Source of the DNA: JBBKWH01 sp037968855
GTDB lineage: Bacteria; Pseudomonadota; Gammaproteobacteria; Pseudomonadales; Moraxellaceae
Reading direction: 5' to 3'
Length of the DNA stretch: 64,000 nucleotides
Assembly (NCBI GenBank): GCA_037968855.1
Contig: JBBKWH010000021.1
Location: 5,472 to 69,471 of the forward strand
The translations under genes and the position numbers were made by a program. The notes beneath the pieces were generated by a model. It was not told the DNA's origin, searched no databases, and saw only the letters and a list, made by a program, of their open reading frames with translations. Within the stretch, counting starts at the first letter, position 1; every line of letters begins with the position of its first letter. Positions 25,093 through 34,354 of this stretch are shown here, in pieces.

Positions 25093-27969
25093 ATGGCGTT
25101 TTATCAAGATCCAGATGCGCAAGAAACACAAGAGTGGCAGGATGCCTTTGAGTCGGTGATCAAAAATGTAGGGCCGGAGCGTGCGGCATTTTTGCTGACG
25201 CGACTCTTTCAGCAAGCGATTCGACGGCATGTACCGATTTCTCGCCTCAATACGCCTTATCTCAATACCATTGCCACCGATGAAGAACCCAATCTGGCTG
25301 GTGATGCACATATGGAGCGACGCATTCGGGCGTTAATTCGTTGGAATGCAGTGGCAATGGTGATGCGTGCCAACCAAGAAGATGATTTGGGTGGGCACTT
25401 GGCCACCTTTGCCTCTAGTGCGACCTTATATGACGTCGGCTTTAATCATTTTTTTCGTGCGCCAACTGAGCGTTTCGGTGGCGATCTGATTTATTACCAA
25501 GGTCACTCTGCGCCGGGGATTTATGCACGGTCGTATTTGGAAGGACGCTTAAGCGAAGCGCAGGTGGAGAACTTTCGCCGTGAAGTGGGTGGACGCGGCT
25601 TATCCAGTTATCCGCATCCGTATTTGATGCCGGATTATTGGCAGTTTCCCACGGTGTCGATGGGTTTGGGGCCGATCATGTCGATCTATCAGGCCCATGT
25701 GCAAAAGTACCTGATGAATCGAGGCCTGATCAAAACCGAAAACCGCAAAGTATGGGCCTTTTTGGGCGATGGCGAGATGGACGAGCCTGAAAGCCTTGGC
25801 GCAATCTCGCTGGCTGGCCGTGAAAAACTGGATAACTTAATCTGGGTGATTAATTGTAATTTGCAGCGTTTAGATGGCCCTGTGCGCGGCAATGGCAAGA
25901 TTATTCAAGAGTTAGAGTCGATCTTTCGCGGTGCGGGTTGGCGGGTGATTAAGGTGGTGTGGGGCCGTCGTTGGGACCCTTTACTGGCGCAAGATGACAG
26001 CGGTGTGCTTAAGCAACGGATGGAAGAAGCCGTTGATGGTGAGTACCAAGCCTTTGAAGCGCATGGTGGCTCGTATGCGCGCAAGGCATTCTTTGGCAAG
26101 TATCCAGAGTTGGCCGAGATGGTCAAGGACATGAGCGATAGCGATATTGATGCACTCAATCGTGGTGGCCATGATCCGTATAAAGTCTATGCCGCCTATG
26201 CCGCAGCGATGAAAACCGACGGTCAGCCCACGGTAATTTTGGCCAAAACCGTCAAAGGCTATGGCTTGTCGCGCTCGGCGCAGAGTGTCAACAAAACCCA
26301 TCAAATCAAAAAACTCGATCTTGATGCACTGAAATACTTCCGTGATCGCTTTAATTTGCCGTTTGATGATGAGCAGTTGGGGACATTGCCGTTTTATCGT
26401 CCGGCTGATGATTCGCCTGAGATTAAGTATCTCAAGGCACGACGGGAGGCGCTGGGTGGCGCATTGCCGTCTCGACGTAGCGAACATGTGCCAATGCAAA
26501 TGCCTGAGCTGTCCGAGTTTGCCTCGGTACTGGCGGGCAGTGGCGATAAGCAGCACTCGACCACCATGATTATGGTGCGCTTGATGTCGATTTTGCTCAA
26601 AAGCAAGACCCTTGGCCCACGGGTGGTCCCGATTGTGCCGGATGAGGCACGCACGTTTGGCTTAGAGGGCATGTTCCGTCAGTTGGGGATTTATTCGGCG
26701 GTGGGCCAGTTGTATACGCCAGAAGATAGCGAACAGTTGATGAGCTATCGCGAAGCGCGCGACGGTCACATGTTAGAAGAAGGCATTAACGAAGCGGGTG
26801 CGGTGAGCGCGTGGATTGCGCTGGCATCCAGTTATTCGACCAATGCCTTGCCGATGATTCCGATGTACATGTTTTATTCGATGTTTGGCTTTCAGCGCGT
26901 CGGTGATTTGATTTGGGCGGCGGGTGATTGCCAAGCGCAGGGCTTTTTGCTCGGTGCAACCGCAGGCCGAACCACACTCAATGGCGAAGGCTTGCAGCAT
27001 CAAGATGGTCATTCGCATGTATTGGCCGCGACTGTGCCCAACTGCGTCAGCTACGACCCCTGCTATGGCTATGAATTGGCGGTAATTGTGCAAGATGGTC
27101 TACGCCGTATGTATGGCCCTAGCGAACAGGGCGGCGGTGAGCGGGTGTTTTATTACCTTAGCCTGATGAACGAAAACTACCAACAGCCCGCCATGCCAGA
27201 AGGTGTTGAAGACGGCATCCGTAAAGGCTTGTATTTGCTAGAGGCTGATCCAGACGCCACGGTACAGTTGCTCGGTTCTGGGGTGATTTTGCGCGAGGTA
27301 CAAAAGGCCGCCAAGTTGCTCAAAGACGAATTTGGCATTCATGCCAACGTCTGGAGTGCGACCAGCTTTAATGAGTTGGCCCGTGATGGCATGGCCTGCG
27401 ACTATTACAACCGCTTGCACCCGCAAGATGCGCCAAAAATTCCATGGCTTACCGAGCAACTGGCCCCGCATGGCGGCGTTGTGCTGGCCGCGACCGATTA
27501 TATCGCGGCCTATAGCGAGCAGATTCGGCCTTGGCTGCCAGATAATCGGCCTTATGTGACGCTGGGCACCGATGGTTTTGGCCGTTCAGATACGCGTGAA
27601 AAACTGCGTGCTTATTTTGGTGTTGATGCTGCGCATATCGTGGTGGCGACGCTAAAAATGCTGGCCGATGAAGGCGAGATTGATGCACGTATGGTCAATG
27701 ATGCGATTCGTAGCTTTGATCTAGAGACCGATTTACCGCCGCCGTGGTTGCCGCAGCCATTGGCTAGCCATGAACCTGATGCGCCAGCACCGCCCGTGCC
27801 GTCCTTAAACCCTGTGCTACAACAACGCGCCGAACAGCTCAAAGATGACGAGCCGGAGCAAGACGACGAGGCGAATCAAGATACTGGCTCAGACAGCGAT
27901 CAAGGCCCGTCAGAAACCACCCCGTCGGCAGCAGATGAGTCGTCATCTCGCAACAATCAGGAGGGCTAA
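25093..27969 (+). CDS. aceE: pyruvate dehydrogenase E1 component AceE
   Basis: AceE is the homodimeric, thiamine-diphosphate-dependent E1 that decarboxylates pyruvate and acetylates the lipoyl groups of AceF. The ThDP motif runs from GDGEMDEPESLG to WVINCNLQRLDGPVRGN. Other marks are HSHVLAATVPNC and LGTDGFGRSDTREKLR near the C-terminus. The ATG at 25093 (MAFYQDPDAQETQEWQDA) is preferred over the TTG at 25081 and gives 958 residues. Proteobacterial AceE usually has 885-905; the surplus is a C-terminal tail of about 50 residues very rich in Asp, Glu, Gln and Ser. aceF follows after two bases. Confidence 0.97.
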   Translation: MAFYQDPDAQETQEWQDAFESVIKNVGPERAAFLLTRLFQQAIRRHVPISRLNTPYLNTIATDEEPNLAGDAHMERRIRALIRWNAVAMVMRANQEDDLGGHLATFASSATLYDVGFNHFFRAPTERFGGDLIYYQGHSAPGIYARSYLEGRLSEAQVENFRREVGGRGLSSYPHPYLMPDYWQFPTVSMGLGPIMSIYQAHVQKYLMNRGLIKTENRKVWAFLGDGEMDEPESLGAISLAGREKLDNLIWVINCNLQRLDGPVRGNGKIIQELESIFRGAGWRVIKVVWGRRWDPLLAQDDSGVLKQRMEEAVDGEYQAFEAHGGSYARKAFFGKYPELAEMVKDMSDSDIDALNRGGHDPYKVYAAYAAAMKTDGQPTVILAKTVKGYGLSRSAQSVNKTHQIKKLDLDALKYFRDRFNLPFDDEQLGTLPFYRPADDSPEIKYLKARREALGGALPSRRSEHVPMQMPELSEFASVLAGSGDKQHSTTMIMVRLMSILLKSKTLGPRVVPIVPDEARTFGLEGMFRQLGIYSAVGQLYTPEDSEQLMSYREARDGHMLEEGINEAGAVSAWIALASSYSTNALPMIPMYMFYSMFGFQRVGDLIWAAGDCQAQGFLLGATAGRTTLNGEGLQHQDGHSHVLAATVPNCVSYDPCYGYELAVIVQDGLRRMYGPSEQGGGERVFYYLSLMNENYQQPAMPEGVEDGIRKGLYLLEADPDATVQLLGSGVILREVQKAAKLLKDEFGIHANVWSATSFNELARDGMACDYYNRLHPQDAPKIPWLTEQLAPHGGVVLAATDYIAAYSEQIRPWLPDNRPYVTLGTDGFGRSDTREKLRAYFGVDAAHIVVATLKMLADEGEIDARMVNDAIRSFDLETDLPPPWLPQPLASHEPDAPAPPVPSLNPVLQQRAEQLKDDEPEQDDEANQDTGSDSDQGPSETTPSAADESSSRNNQEG

Positions 27970-27971
27970 GC

Positions 27972-29756
27972 ATGGACATTAAAACCCCTGATTTGGGTGT
28001 GGAAAAAGCCGAAGTGACTGAGATTCTAGTCAAAGTGGGCGATCAGATCGACAAAGATCAAAGCCTTGTGTTGGTTGAATCGGCCAAAGCCAGCGTTGAA
28101 GTGCCCAGTCCAGTGGCGGGTGTGATTGAGGCGGTGTTGATTGAACAAGGTCAGACCATCTCGGAGCATGTGCCGTTGTTTCGGGTCAAGACCAGCGATA
28201 AGGATGATGCAAACAGTAGCGATCAAAACAGCCCCGCAGCAACACCCACGGATCAAGCCGCACCGAAAACGGATGACAGCACAAGCAAAGATCAGGCGGC
28301 TCAACCGTCATCTAAGCCACAGCCATCCAAATCAAGTGACAGCAGTAGCGAGAGTAAGGACAACAGCGATCAATCGTTTAACGTGCCGGATCTAGGCGTC
28401 GATGAAGCTGAGGTCAGTGAGGTGTTGGTCAAGGTTGGCGATACGGTTAAAAAAGACCAGAGCATTGCCTTGGTTGAATCCAGTAAGGCCAGCGTTGAGA
28501 TTCCAAGTCCAGCGGATGGGGTCGTGCAGTCGTTGGCGATTACGGTGGGGCAGACCATCCATAGCGGTGATGCCTTGGTGGTGATTGCAATAACAGAAAA
28601 TGCAACCACAGAAAAATCGACACAAGCCAAAGACTCGCAAAAGTTATCCACATCGGCTGGGGATAACCCCGTGTCTGTGGATAAATCCGACGATTCTGTG
28701 GATAAAAAACCAGCATCTGTGGATAAAAAGCCATCAGACGGTCAAAAGCAGCCGATATCTGTGGATAACTCGGCCCAAGCATCTCATGCAACAAGTCAAG
28801 CCACCGCCTCCACAGCGGCTAAAACCGCGACCGATATTGGTGATATGTCCGATGTGTATGCTGGCCCTGCGGTGCGTCAAGTGGCACGGCAATTGGGTGT
28901 TGATCTGCATCAAGTGACGGGTACTGGCCCGCATCAACGCTTGCTTAAAGAAGACGTGTTTGCCTATGTCAAAACGCGGTTAGGTACACCGAGTAGCCCA
29001 AGTGCCGCGACGCCTGCACCGGCAGCCAGCGGATTGCCCAAGCTGCCGGATCTGAGCAAATGGGGTGCAAACCACAGCGAGCCATTGACCCGACTACAGC
29101 AGGCCGCGATTCCGCAATTGGCGTTAAACATGTGGATGCCGCAAGTCACCCAGTTTGATCAGGCGGATATCACCGAGCTTGAAGCACTGCGCGAATCGCT
29201 TAAAGCAGGCTACAAAAAAGACGGCATTAGCCTGACGATTTTGGCCTTTATCGCCAAAGCAGTCGCGCATTTGTTGCTGCAAGAGCCACGCTTTAATAGT
29301 CATTTGGCCGATGACGGCAAGTCGTTAATCATCCGTGATGAAGTACATCTGGGCATTGCGGTTGCCACGCCAGATGGCTTGATTGTGCCGGTGTTGCGTA
29401 CGCCAGAGCAAAAAGGCATCCGGCAAATTGCTCAAGAGCTACAGACCATCGGCCAAAAAGCCCGTGACAAAAAACTCGGTCCCAATGATCTAGCAGGTGC
29501 AAGCTTTACCATTTCTAGCCTTGGCAATCTGGGTGGGACGGGCTTTACGCCATTGGTCAGTTGGCCGCAAGTGGCGATCTTGGGTATCTCGCCTGCCGCG
29601 ATGCAGCCGGTGTGGGATGGCCAAGCGTTTGTGCCACGGCTGATGCTGCCGTTGTCGTTGTCGTATGATCATCGGGTGATTAACGGGGCAGATGCGGCAC
29701 GCTTTGCACGGCGATTGGCCGAGCTATTGGCTGATTTGCGCCAAGTGTTGCTTTAA
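27972..29756 (+). CDS. aceF: pyruvate dehydrogenase E2, dihydrolipoamide acetyltransferase AceF
   Basis: AceF is the core acetyltransferase of the pyruvate dehydrogenase complex. Two lipoyl domains are visible, with lipoyl-lysines near residues 39 (VESAKASVE) and 172 (VESSKASVE). The peripheral-subunit-binding domain follows (VYAGPAVRQVARQLGVDL, about 295-330), then the catalytic domain with SYDHRVINGADAARF near 565. Two long flexible linkers separate the domains. The second contains a heptad repeat of SVDK units (about residues 235-267) whose DNA is a run of perfect DnaA boxes, listed separately. E. coli has three lipoyl domains; two is common elsewhere. Confidence 0.97.
   Translation: MDIKTPDLGVEKAEVTEILVKVGDQIDKDQSLVLVESAKASVEVPSPVAGVIEAVLIEQGQTISEHVPLFRVKTSDKDDANSSDQNSPAATPTDQAAPKTDDSTSKDQAAQPSSKPQPSKSSDSSSESKDNSDQSFNVPDLGVDEAEVSEVLVKVGDTVKKDQSIALVESSKASVEIPSPADGVVQSLAITVGQTIHSGDALVVIAITENATTEKSTQAKDSQKLSTSAGDNPVSVDKSDDSVDKKPASVDKKPSDGQKQPISVDNSAQASHATSQATASTAAKTATDIGDMSDVYAGPAVRQVARQLGVDLHQVTGTGPHQRLLKEDVFAYVKTRLGTPSSPSAATPAPAASGLPKLPDLSKWGANHSEPLTRLQQAAIPQLALNMWMPQVTQFDQADITELEALRESLKAGYKKDGISLTILAFIAKAVAHLLLQEPRFNSHLADDGKSLIIRDEVHLGIAVATPDGLIVPVLRTPEQKGIRQIAQELQTIGQKARDKKLGPNDLAGASFTISSLGNLGGTGFTPLVSWPQVAILGISPAAMQPVWDGQAFVPRLMLPLSLSYDHRVINGADAARFARRLAELLADLRQVLL
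28644..28768. promoter_or_regulatory. cluster of five perfect DnaA boxes inside aceF
   Basis: TTATCCACA lies at 28644-28652, and its complement TGTGGATAA at 28676-28684, 28697-28705, 28718-28726 and 28760-28768. A one-mismatch copy, TGGGGATAA, is at 28658-28666. The last four start 21, 21 and 42 bases apart, that is two, two and four helical turns. They fall in the sequence for the flexible linker of AceF, where the protein can tolerate almost any codon. The first box, in the opposite direction, is made of different codons (Leu-Ser-Thr), so the cluster is not just a repeated peptide. TTATCCACA is the strongest known DnaA site; function here is inference. Confidence 0.6.
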
Positions 29757-29841
29757 GCGTTGATCATCGTATGATGTGATAACAGGGGCATGTGTGATTC
29801 AGTATTGCACATGCCAATAACGTTGATTTTATATAATTAAA

Positions 29842-30279
29842 GTGAATGCGATGTCTTGGAGTGTGCGAATTTTTGCGGCGGTGTTATTGCTCTCGTTGCT
29901 ATGGTTGTTGTTTTATCCCCCACATCATCAGGTCATTCCGTCTAACACGGCGGCGGCCCCTCCTTCTGCGATTGTGACCGAGGCAAATGCGTCAGCTCCT
30001 GCATCAGCCACGGCGCGCGTGACGGTCTATCAATCCAGCGGTCAACATGGCGAAGCACATTTTACCGACCGGATCGGGCAGGGCCGTCCACGTATCGTCG
30101 ATCATGCCAATGGCACGACGTTTTCATCAACGTATGGCGGCAAGCCACCCGAAACGGCATCCGCAACCTATGATGCGATTACTGATCCGGTGCGTGCCTT
30201 GCGTGATGAAAGTTTAGAGAAACAAGCACAAATCAAAGCGCATCAAGATCGGCAGATGGATGCGGCGATGGGGCATTGA
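29842..30279 (+). CDS. membrane-anchored or exported protein, DUF4124-like
   Basis: A single N-terminal hydrophobic segment (SVRIFAAVLLLSLLWLLFY) is followed by an Ala/Ser/Pro-rich linker and a short region (TVYQSSGQHGEAHFTDR). That region resembles the 'Y-x-D-x-G-x-x-x-F/Y-S/T-D' pattern of DUF4124 proteins. It may be a periplasmic protein tied to the inner membrane. Start choice between GTG 29842 and ATG 29851 is open, because neither has a good ribosome-binding site. 145 residues from the first. It stands alone after aceF. Confidence 0.6.
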   Translation: MNAMSWSVRIFAAVLLLSLLWLLFYPPHHQVIPSNTAAAPPSAIVTEANASAPASATARVTVYQSSGQHGEAHFTDRIGQGRPRIVDHANGTTFSSTYGGKPPETASATYDAITDPVRALRDESLEKQAQIKAHQDRQMDAAMGH

Positions 30280-30310
30280 GCATCTCGTTTGGCAGTGAAC
30301 AGGTTTGGGT

Positions 30311-30922
30311 TTATTTGCCATCGTGTTGCAATAGCTTTTTAACGATTTGCCTAACAGCCGCAGCAACTTGATCGACGCTGACGGCATGATCATCTAAGGA
30401 TTGCCAGTCTGCTTGTACTTGCGCAGATGGACATTCGAACTGTTCATAGATATCTTTTGCACAGCCGCCTGTCCTACCCACCGGAATGATGATCGCACCT
30501 TGTGCCTGTGCGATTTGCGCTTCATGGGCTGTGCCACCGCCGCCTTCAATCACTAAATAAACGCTTGCCAAACGTGCAAGAATTTCGCGTCGCTCCGGCA
30601 TATTTGTGCCAACAAATAGCGTCACGCCGTAATCCCAAGGTCTAAAGCCATGGGGCAGTAGATGATATGCGGTCGGTTGTTCAGGGCAGTTGCGCCGAGC
30701 GTCAACAAATGCACGGCCTATTGTTTCACCAACACCAGTGACACCGCCCGTGATCAGGACGAGGTCATGCAATGCTGCCAGTTGAGTTCCTACAGCGATA
30801 CAAATCGCTTGGCTATCTTGACCGTTAAACGCAGTGCTGCCTATGATGCCAAGTCGCAGCCCTTGAGGGAGTTGGTCTGCGACACTCATGAGTTCAGTAT
30901 TATATGGGGATTCAATCATCAT
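30311..30922 (-). CDS. SLOG-domain (LOG-like) nucleotide-binding protein
   Basis: This Rossmann-type protein of 203 residues has LRLGIIGSTAFNG at its entry, the loop LITGGVTGVGETIGRAF and a glycine-rich GGGGTAHEAQIAQAQG. That is close to the PGGxGTxxE signature of LOG (lysine decarboxylase-like) proteins. LOG enzymes cleave nucleotide 5'-monophosphates; SLOG proteins also act as nucleotide sensors. Since the first residue of the signature (Pro) is Glu-Gly here, hydrolase activity is uncertain. ATG 30922 has GGAT upstream; the ATG at 30889 (MSVADQLPQG) is an alternative. No neighbouring defence gene is seen. Confidence 0.75.
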   Translation of the reverse strand: MMIESPYNTELMSVADQLPQGLRLGIIGSTAFNGQDSQAICIAVGTQLAALHDLVLITGGVTGVGETIGRAFVDARRNCPEQPTAYHLLPHGFRPWDYGVTLFVGTNMPERREILARLASVYLVIEGGGGTAHEAQIAQAQGAIIIPVGRTGGCAKDIYEQFECPSAQVQADWQSLDDHAVSVDQVAAAVRQIVKKLLQHDGK

Positions 30923-31106
30923 GTTTATCCAGTAACTGGTTTATTAAATTTGCTAAGTTTCCTCATCTGTCCACTAGATCCAAAAACCATCACTCTCGCA
31001 AATACATTGCTACACGACACCATCTGACGCATTCCAGCCACCTGACATACGACGGTCATCCCACCTGCGCTACAGTCATCGCATCAACAGATCACGAGCA
31101 TGGATC

Positions 31107-31937
31107 ATGCCGAACACAGTATTAAATACCGCACCAATCAACGAATTAAACACATGGCTAAATGACATCAAAGCACGTTTGGCAGCCAGTCAGCGTCCGG
31201 TCTGTCATATCACATGGCAAAAGACTGACCAACTGGCGCTGATCGGCAGTCGCTTGGGTGGGCCTGTCTACCTGCCCACAGGCGCTGATTATCCCATGCA
31301 TCAAGGTCAGCTTTTGGCATTTTTGGCACAGATTAACTTTGCCGAATTGCCAGCAATGCCGAGCTTTCCGCGTACTGGCTTGTTGCAGTTTTTTATTGCT
31401 AAAGACGATCTGTACGGCTGCGATTTTAATGCTGGTGTACAAGATCCACAGTCGAGCTTTCGATTGGTGTATTGGCGTACGCCTGAAGATCGGGCCGATT
31501 GGGTCGCAAACTGTGTTGTGAGCGATCAGGATGGCTATTTGCCGCATGATCCACAGCAATGTTTTGCCATGCAGTTTGCCGCTGACAAGCAGTTAATCGA
31601 CCCAAATGATGAAGATTTTGAGCGTTGGATGGGCGCAGAGGTGTGGGATTTGCCTTTGCCAGCGGAACTCGCCGCCAAGATTGATCCTGACGATGCACAT
31701 GAAGCACTGTACGAGGCATTGAGTGCGATGGGCAGTCATGTGGGTGGCTATCCTGACTTTACCCAATCTGACCCGCGTCAAAAAAACTCTGGGCTGGTGC
31801 TGTTGTTACAACTCGATAGTGATGATGAGGCCAACATGATGTGGGGCGATTGCGGCATTGCTAATTTCTTTATCGACCCAGCACATTTGGCCCAAGCCGA
31901 CTTTTCACAAGTGTTATACAACTGGGATTGCTGTTAA
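31107..31937 (+). CDS. DUF1963 (YwqG-like) protein
   Basis: Family of unknown function, 276 residues, cytosolic. The pattern SRLGGPVYLPTGADYPMHQG, LLAFLAQINFAELP, LLQFFIAKDDLYG and the closing VLLLQLDSDDEANMMWGDCGIANFFID is the usual DUF1963 course (proline before the first strand, WGD near the end). The gene is followed after 65 bases by guaB, on the same strand; a shared role is not implied. Confidence 0.85.
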   Translation: MPNTVLNTAPINELNTWLNDIKARLAASQRPVCHITWQKTDQLALIGSRLGGPVYLPTGADYPMHQGQLLAFLAQINFAELPAMPSFPRTGLLQFFIAKDDLYGCDFNAGVQDPQSSFRLVYWRTPEDRADWVANCVVSDQDGYLPHDPQQCFAMQFAADKQLIDPNDEDFERWMGAEVWDLPLPAELAAKIDPDDAHEALYEALSAMGSHVGGYPDFTQSDPRQKNSGLVLLLQLDSDDEANMMWGDCGIANFFIDPAHLAQADFSQVLYNWDCC

Positions 31938-32002
31938 GGGGATTTCATTCCTAGGTCATGTCTCGGTTATACTATTGCGTTGAACCGACCTGTGAGGCCA
32001 CC

Positions 32003-33469
32003 ATGCTGACCATCGTACAAGACGCGCTGACCTTCGATGACGTTTTGCTGCTTCCTGCATTTTCAAACGTCCTGCCTAAAGATGTGTCGTTAAAGACCCG
32101 TCTGACTCGTGGTATCGAGCTGAATATTCCGGTGGTCTCTGCCGCAATGGATACCGTGACCGAGTCACGGATGGCGATTGCGATGGCGCAAGAAGGCGGC
32201 ATTGGTATTCTGCACAAAAATATGGATGTTGCTGCACAGGCGACCGAAGTCCGCCGTGTCAAAAAATATGAAGCCGGTATGGTGCGCGATCCGATTACTG
32301 TCCCGCCAAGCATGAGCGTGGGCGAATTGCTCCATCTGACCCAAGCGCATCGAATTAGTGGTGTGCCCGTGGTTGAGGGCAAACAAGTGGTCGGCATTGT
32401 GACCAGCCGTGACATGCGCTTTGAAACCAACTTGGCGCAATCCGTCAGCAACATCATGACCCCGCAAGACCAATTGGTCACGGTGCGTGAAGGCGAGTCA
32501 AACGACACCATCAAAGCCTTACTGCACCAGCATCGGATCGAAAAGGTATTGGTGATTGGCGATGATTTTGAGCTTAAAGGCTTGATTACCGTTAATGACT
32601 TCCGTAAAGCCGAGTTGTACCCGAATGCTTGCAAAGACTCACAAGGTCGGTTGCGTGTCGGCGCTGCGGTCGGTACAGGTGCCGAAACACCAGAGCGTGT
32701 GGCCGCCTTGATTGAAGCGGGTGTGGATGTGCTGGTGGTCGATACCGCACATGGTCACTCTAGCGGCGTGATTGAACGGGTACGCTGGATTAAGCAAACT
32801 TATCCGAATGTCCAAGTAATTGGCGGCAACATTGCCACCGCCGATGCGGCACTGGCGTTAATGGAAGCGGGTGCAGATGCGGTAAAGGTCGGTATCGGTC
32901 CGGGTTCGATTTGTACCACCCGTATTGTGGCCGGTATTGGTGTGCCACAGATTTCGGCGATTGATAACGTGGCGCGGGCGCTCAAGGATCAGATTCCAGT
33001 GATCGCTGATGGTGGTATTCGCTTCTCTGGTGATGTCGCTAAAGCCATTGCTGCTGGTGCGAGCGTGATCATGGTGGGGTCGCTGCTGGCGGGTACTGAG
33101 GAAGCACCGGGTGAGGTGGAGTTATTCCAAGGTCGTTACTATAAAGCTTATCGCGGTATGGGTAGTTTGGGTGCCATGTCTGGTTTGACCGGCTCTAGCG
33201 ACCGTTACTTCCAAGATGCCAAAGATGGCGTTGAAAAGTTAGTCCCAGAAGGCATTGAAGGCCGTGTGCCTTATAAAGGCCCCATGAACGGCATCGTGCA
33301 TCAATTGATGGGCGGCTTGCGCTCATCCATGGGCTATACCGGATCTGCCGATATTGAGACCATGCGCACCAAGCCTGAGTTTGTCAAAATCACCGCTGCG
33401 GGCATGAAAGAATCGCACGTGCATGATGTGGTGATCACCAAAGAAGCACCAAACTATCGCGTGGACTAA
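32003..33469 (+). CDS. guaB: inosine-5'-monophosphate dehydrogenase GuaB
   Basis: GuaB oxidises IMP to XMP, the committed step to GMP. It starts MLTIVQDALTFDDVLLLPAF and carries two CBS domains (about residues 90-200). The catalytic Cys lies in GIGPGSICTTRIVAGIG, and the flap appears as YRGMGSLGAM, the standard active-site group. From the ATG at 32003 (with GAGG nearby) it has 488 residues, as in E. coli; the in-frame extension upstream is not supported. Terminated 22 bases downstream; guaA is not in the window. Confidence 0.98.
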   Translation: MLTIVQDALTFDDVLLLPAFSNVLPKDVSLKTRLTRGIELNIPVVSAAMDTVTESRMAIAMAQEGGIGILHKNMDVAAQATEVRRVKKYEAGMVRDPITVPPSMSVGELLHLTQAHRISGVPVVEGKQVVGIVTSRDMRFETNLAQSVSNIMTPQDQLVTVREGESNDTIKALLHQHRIEKVLVIGDDFELKGLITVNDFRKAELYPNACKDSQGRLRVGAAVGTGAETPERVAALIEAGVDVLVVDTAHGHSSGVIERVRWIKQTYPNVQVIGGNIATADAALALMEAGADAVKVGIGPGSICTTRIVAGIGVPQISAIDNVARALKDQIPVIADGGIRFSGDVAKAIAAGASVIMVGSLLAGTEEAPGEVELFQGRYYKAYRGMGSLGAMSGLTGSSDRYFQDAKDGVEKLVPEGIEGRVPYKGPMNGIVHQLMGGLRSSMGYTGSADIETMRTKPEFVKITAAGMKESHVHDVVITKEAPNYRVD

Positions 33470-33490
33470 TCGCCAGTGTAAATGCTAAAG

Positions 33491-33514
33491 GAACCACCTT
33501 CGGGTGGTTTTTTT
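33491..33514 (+). terminator. intrinsic terminator of guaB
   Basis: GAACCACC-ttcg-GGTGGTTTTTTT forms a compact stem with a UUCG loop. Confidence 0.9.
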
Positions 33515-33598
33515 GTGCAAGTACACTATTGCGATTGATAGACGATACAAGTTGTCGTTATGCAATTTATGGCACGGTAAAAGTGCCCATCGTCAGCC

Positions 33599-33604
33599 TA
33601 TAAT
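33599..33604 (+). promoter_or_regulatory. -10 hexamer upstream of the YiiX-like gene
   Basis: A perfect TATAAT stands 105 bases before the start. No good -35 hexamer is at the right distance, so the promoter is tentative. Confidence 0.35.
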
Positions 33605-33709
33605 CAACGGTGATGCAAGCATTTTCACAAACGAGAGCAGGCGTGGGTTGCTTTAAGCTTAGGTGCGTGGAGATCACTACTTAAATGACATTCAACTGGA
33701 TAAAACATC

Positions 33710-34309
33710 ATGACCACATTCAATAAGCAACTGACTCGCAACGAATTGCAAAGCATGACTTTGGCTGATTACAAAACGAATTTACGACCGCAGTTGCAAA
33801 GCGGCGACTTGCTGTTTGCTTCTGGCAACTATATGTTTTCTCAAACCATTCAACAGGTCACGAAGTCGCTATGGAGCCATGTCGGACTGATTGTCTGTAT
33901 TCATGATCGGGTACTGTTGTTAGAAAGTAATGAGCTAATGGGGGTGAGGCTTATCCCATTATCGCGTTATTTGCATGATTTTAGCGATAACAAACCGTAT
34001 GACGGCATGGTGGTGTTGGCCCGTCGTCACGATATGAGTGAGACCATTGCACGGCAAGCCATTTGCGCTGGAATGGACGAACTCACTCAGCCTTATAATC
34101 ATGCGGAGGTGGCCCAAATTGTTTATCGCGTGGCGACAAATCAAGAGCGCCAGCATATTGCGACACCACATGCTTATATTTGTTCAGAGTTGGTGCATTA
34201 TTGTTTGGAGCAGGCCGAGCTTCCTTTGGTGATTGATAAACGTGGGTTTATTAGCCCGCAAAACCTCTGGGAGCAACCACAAGTCGAGTTTTTGGGACGT
34301 GTGTTATAG
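33710..34309 (+). CDS. YiiX/YebB-like NlpC/P60-type cysteine hydrolase
   Basis: These permuted NlpC/P60 proteins cleave amide or peptide bonds of lipids or murein; the exact substrate is unknown. The 199-residue protein has LQSGDLLFASGNYMFSQ at the entry, the catalytic His in SLWSHVGLIV and the Cys in YICSELVHYCLEQA, in the order His...Cys of the permuted group. There is no signal peptide, so it probably acts in the cytosol or is released by other means. It is convergent with the desaturase gene over a shared terminator. Confidence 0.83.
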   Translation: MTTFNKQLTRNELQSMTLADYKTNLRPQLQSGDLLFASGNYMFSQTIQQVTKSLWSHVGLIVCIHDRVLLLESNELMGVRLIPLSRYLHDFSDNKPYDGMVVLARRHDMSETIARQAICAGMDELTQPYNHAEVAQIVYRVATNQERQHIATPHAYICSELVHYCLEQAELPLVIDKRGFISPQNLWEQPQVEFLGRVL

Positions 34310-34313
34310 GCAT

Positions 34314-34342
34314 AAAAAAAGCCTCCGATCAGGAGGCTTTTT
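34314..34342. terminator. bidirectional terminator between the YiiX-like gene and the desaturase
   Basis: A-run, GCCTCC, a short GATCA loop, GGAGGC, T-run. The stem works on both strands and so ends both converging genes. Confidence 0.9.
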
Positions 34343-34354
34343 GGTAACGAGCGT

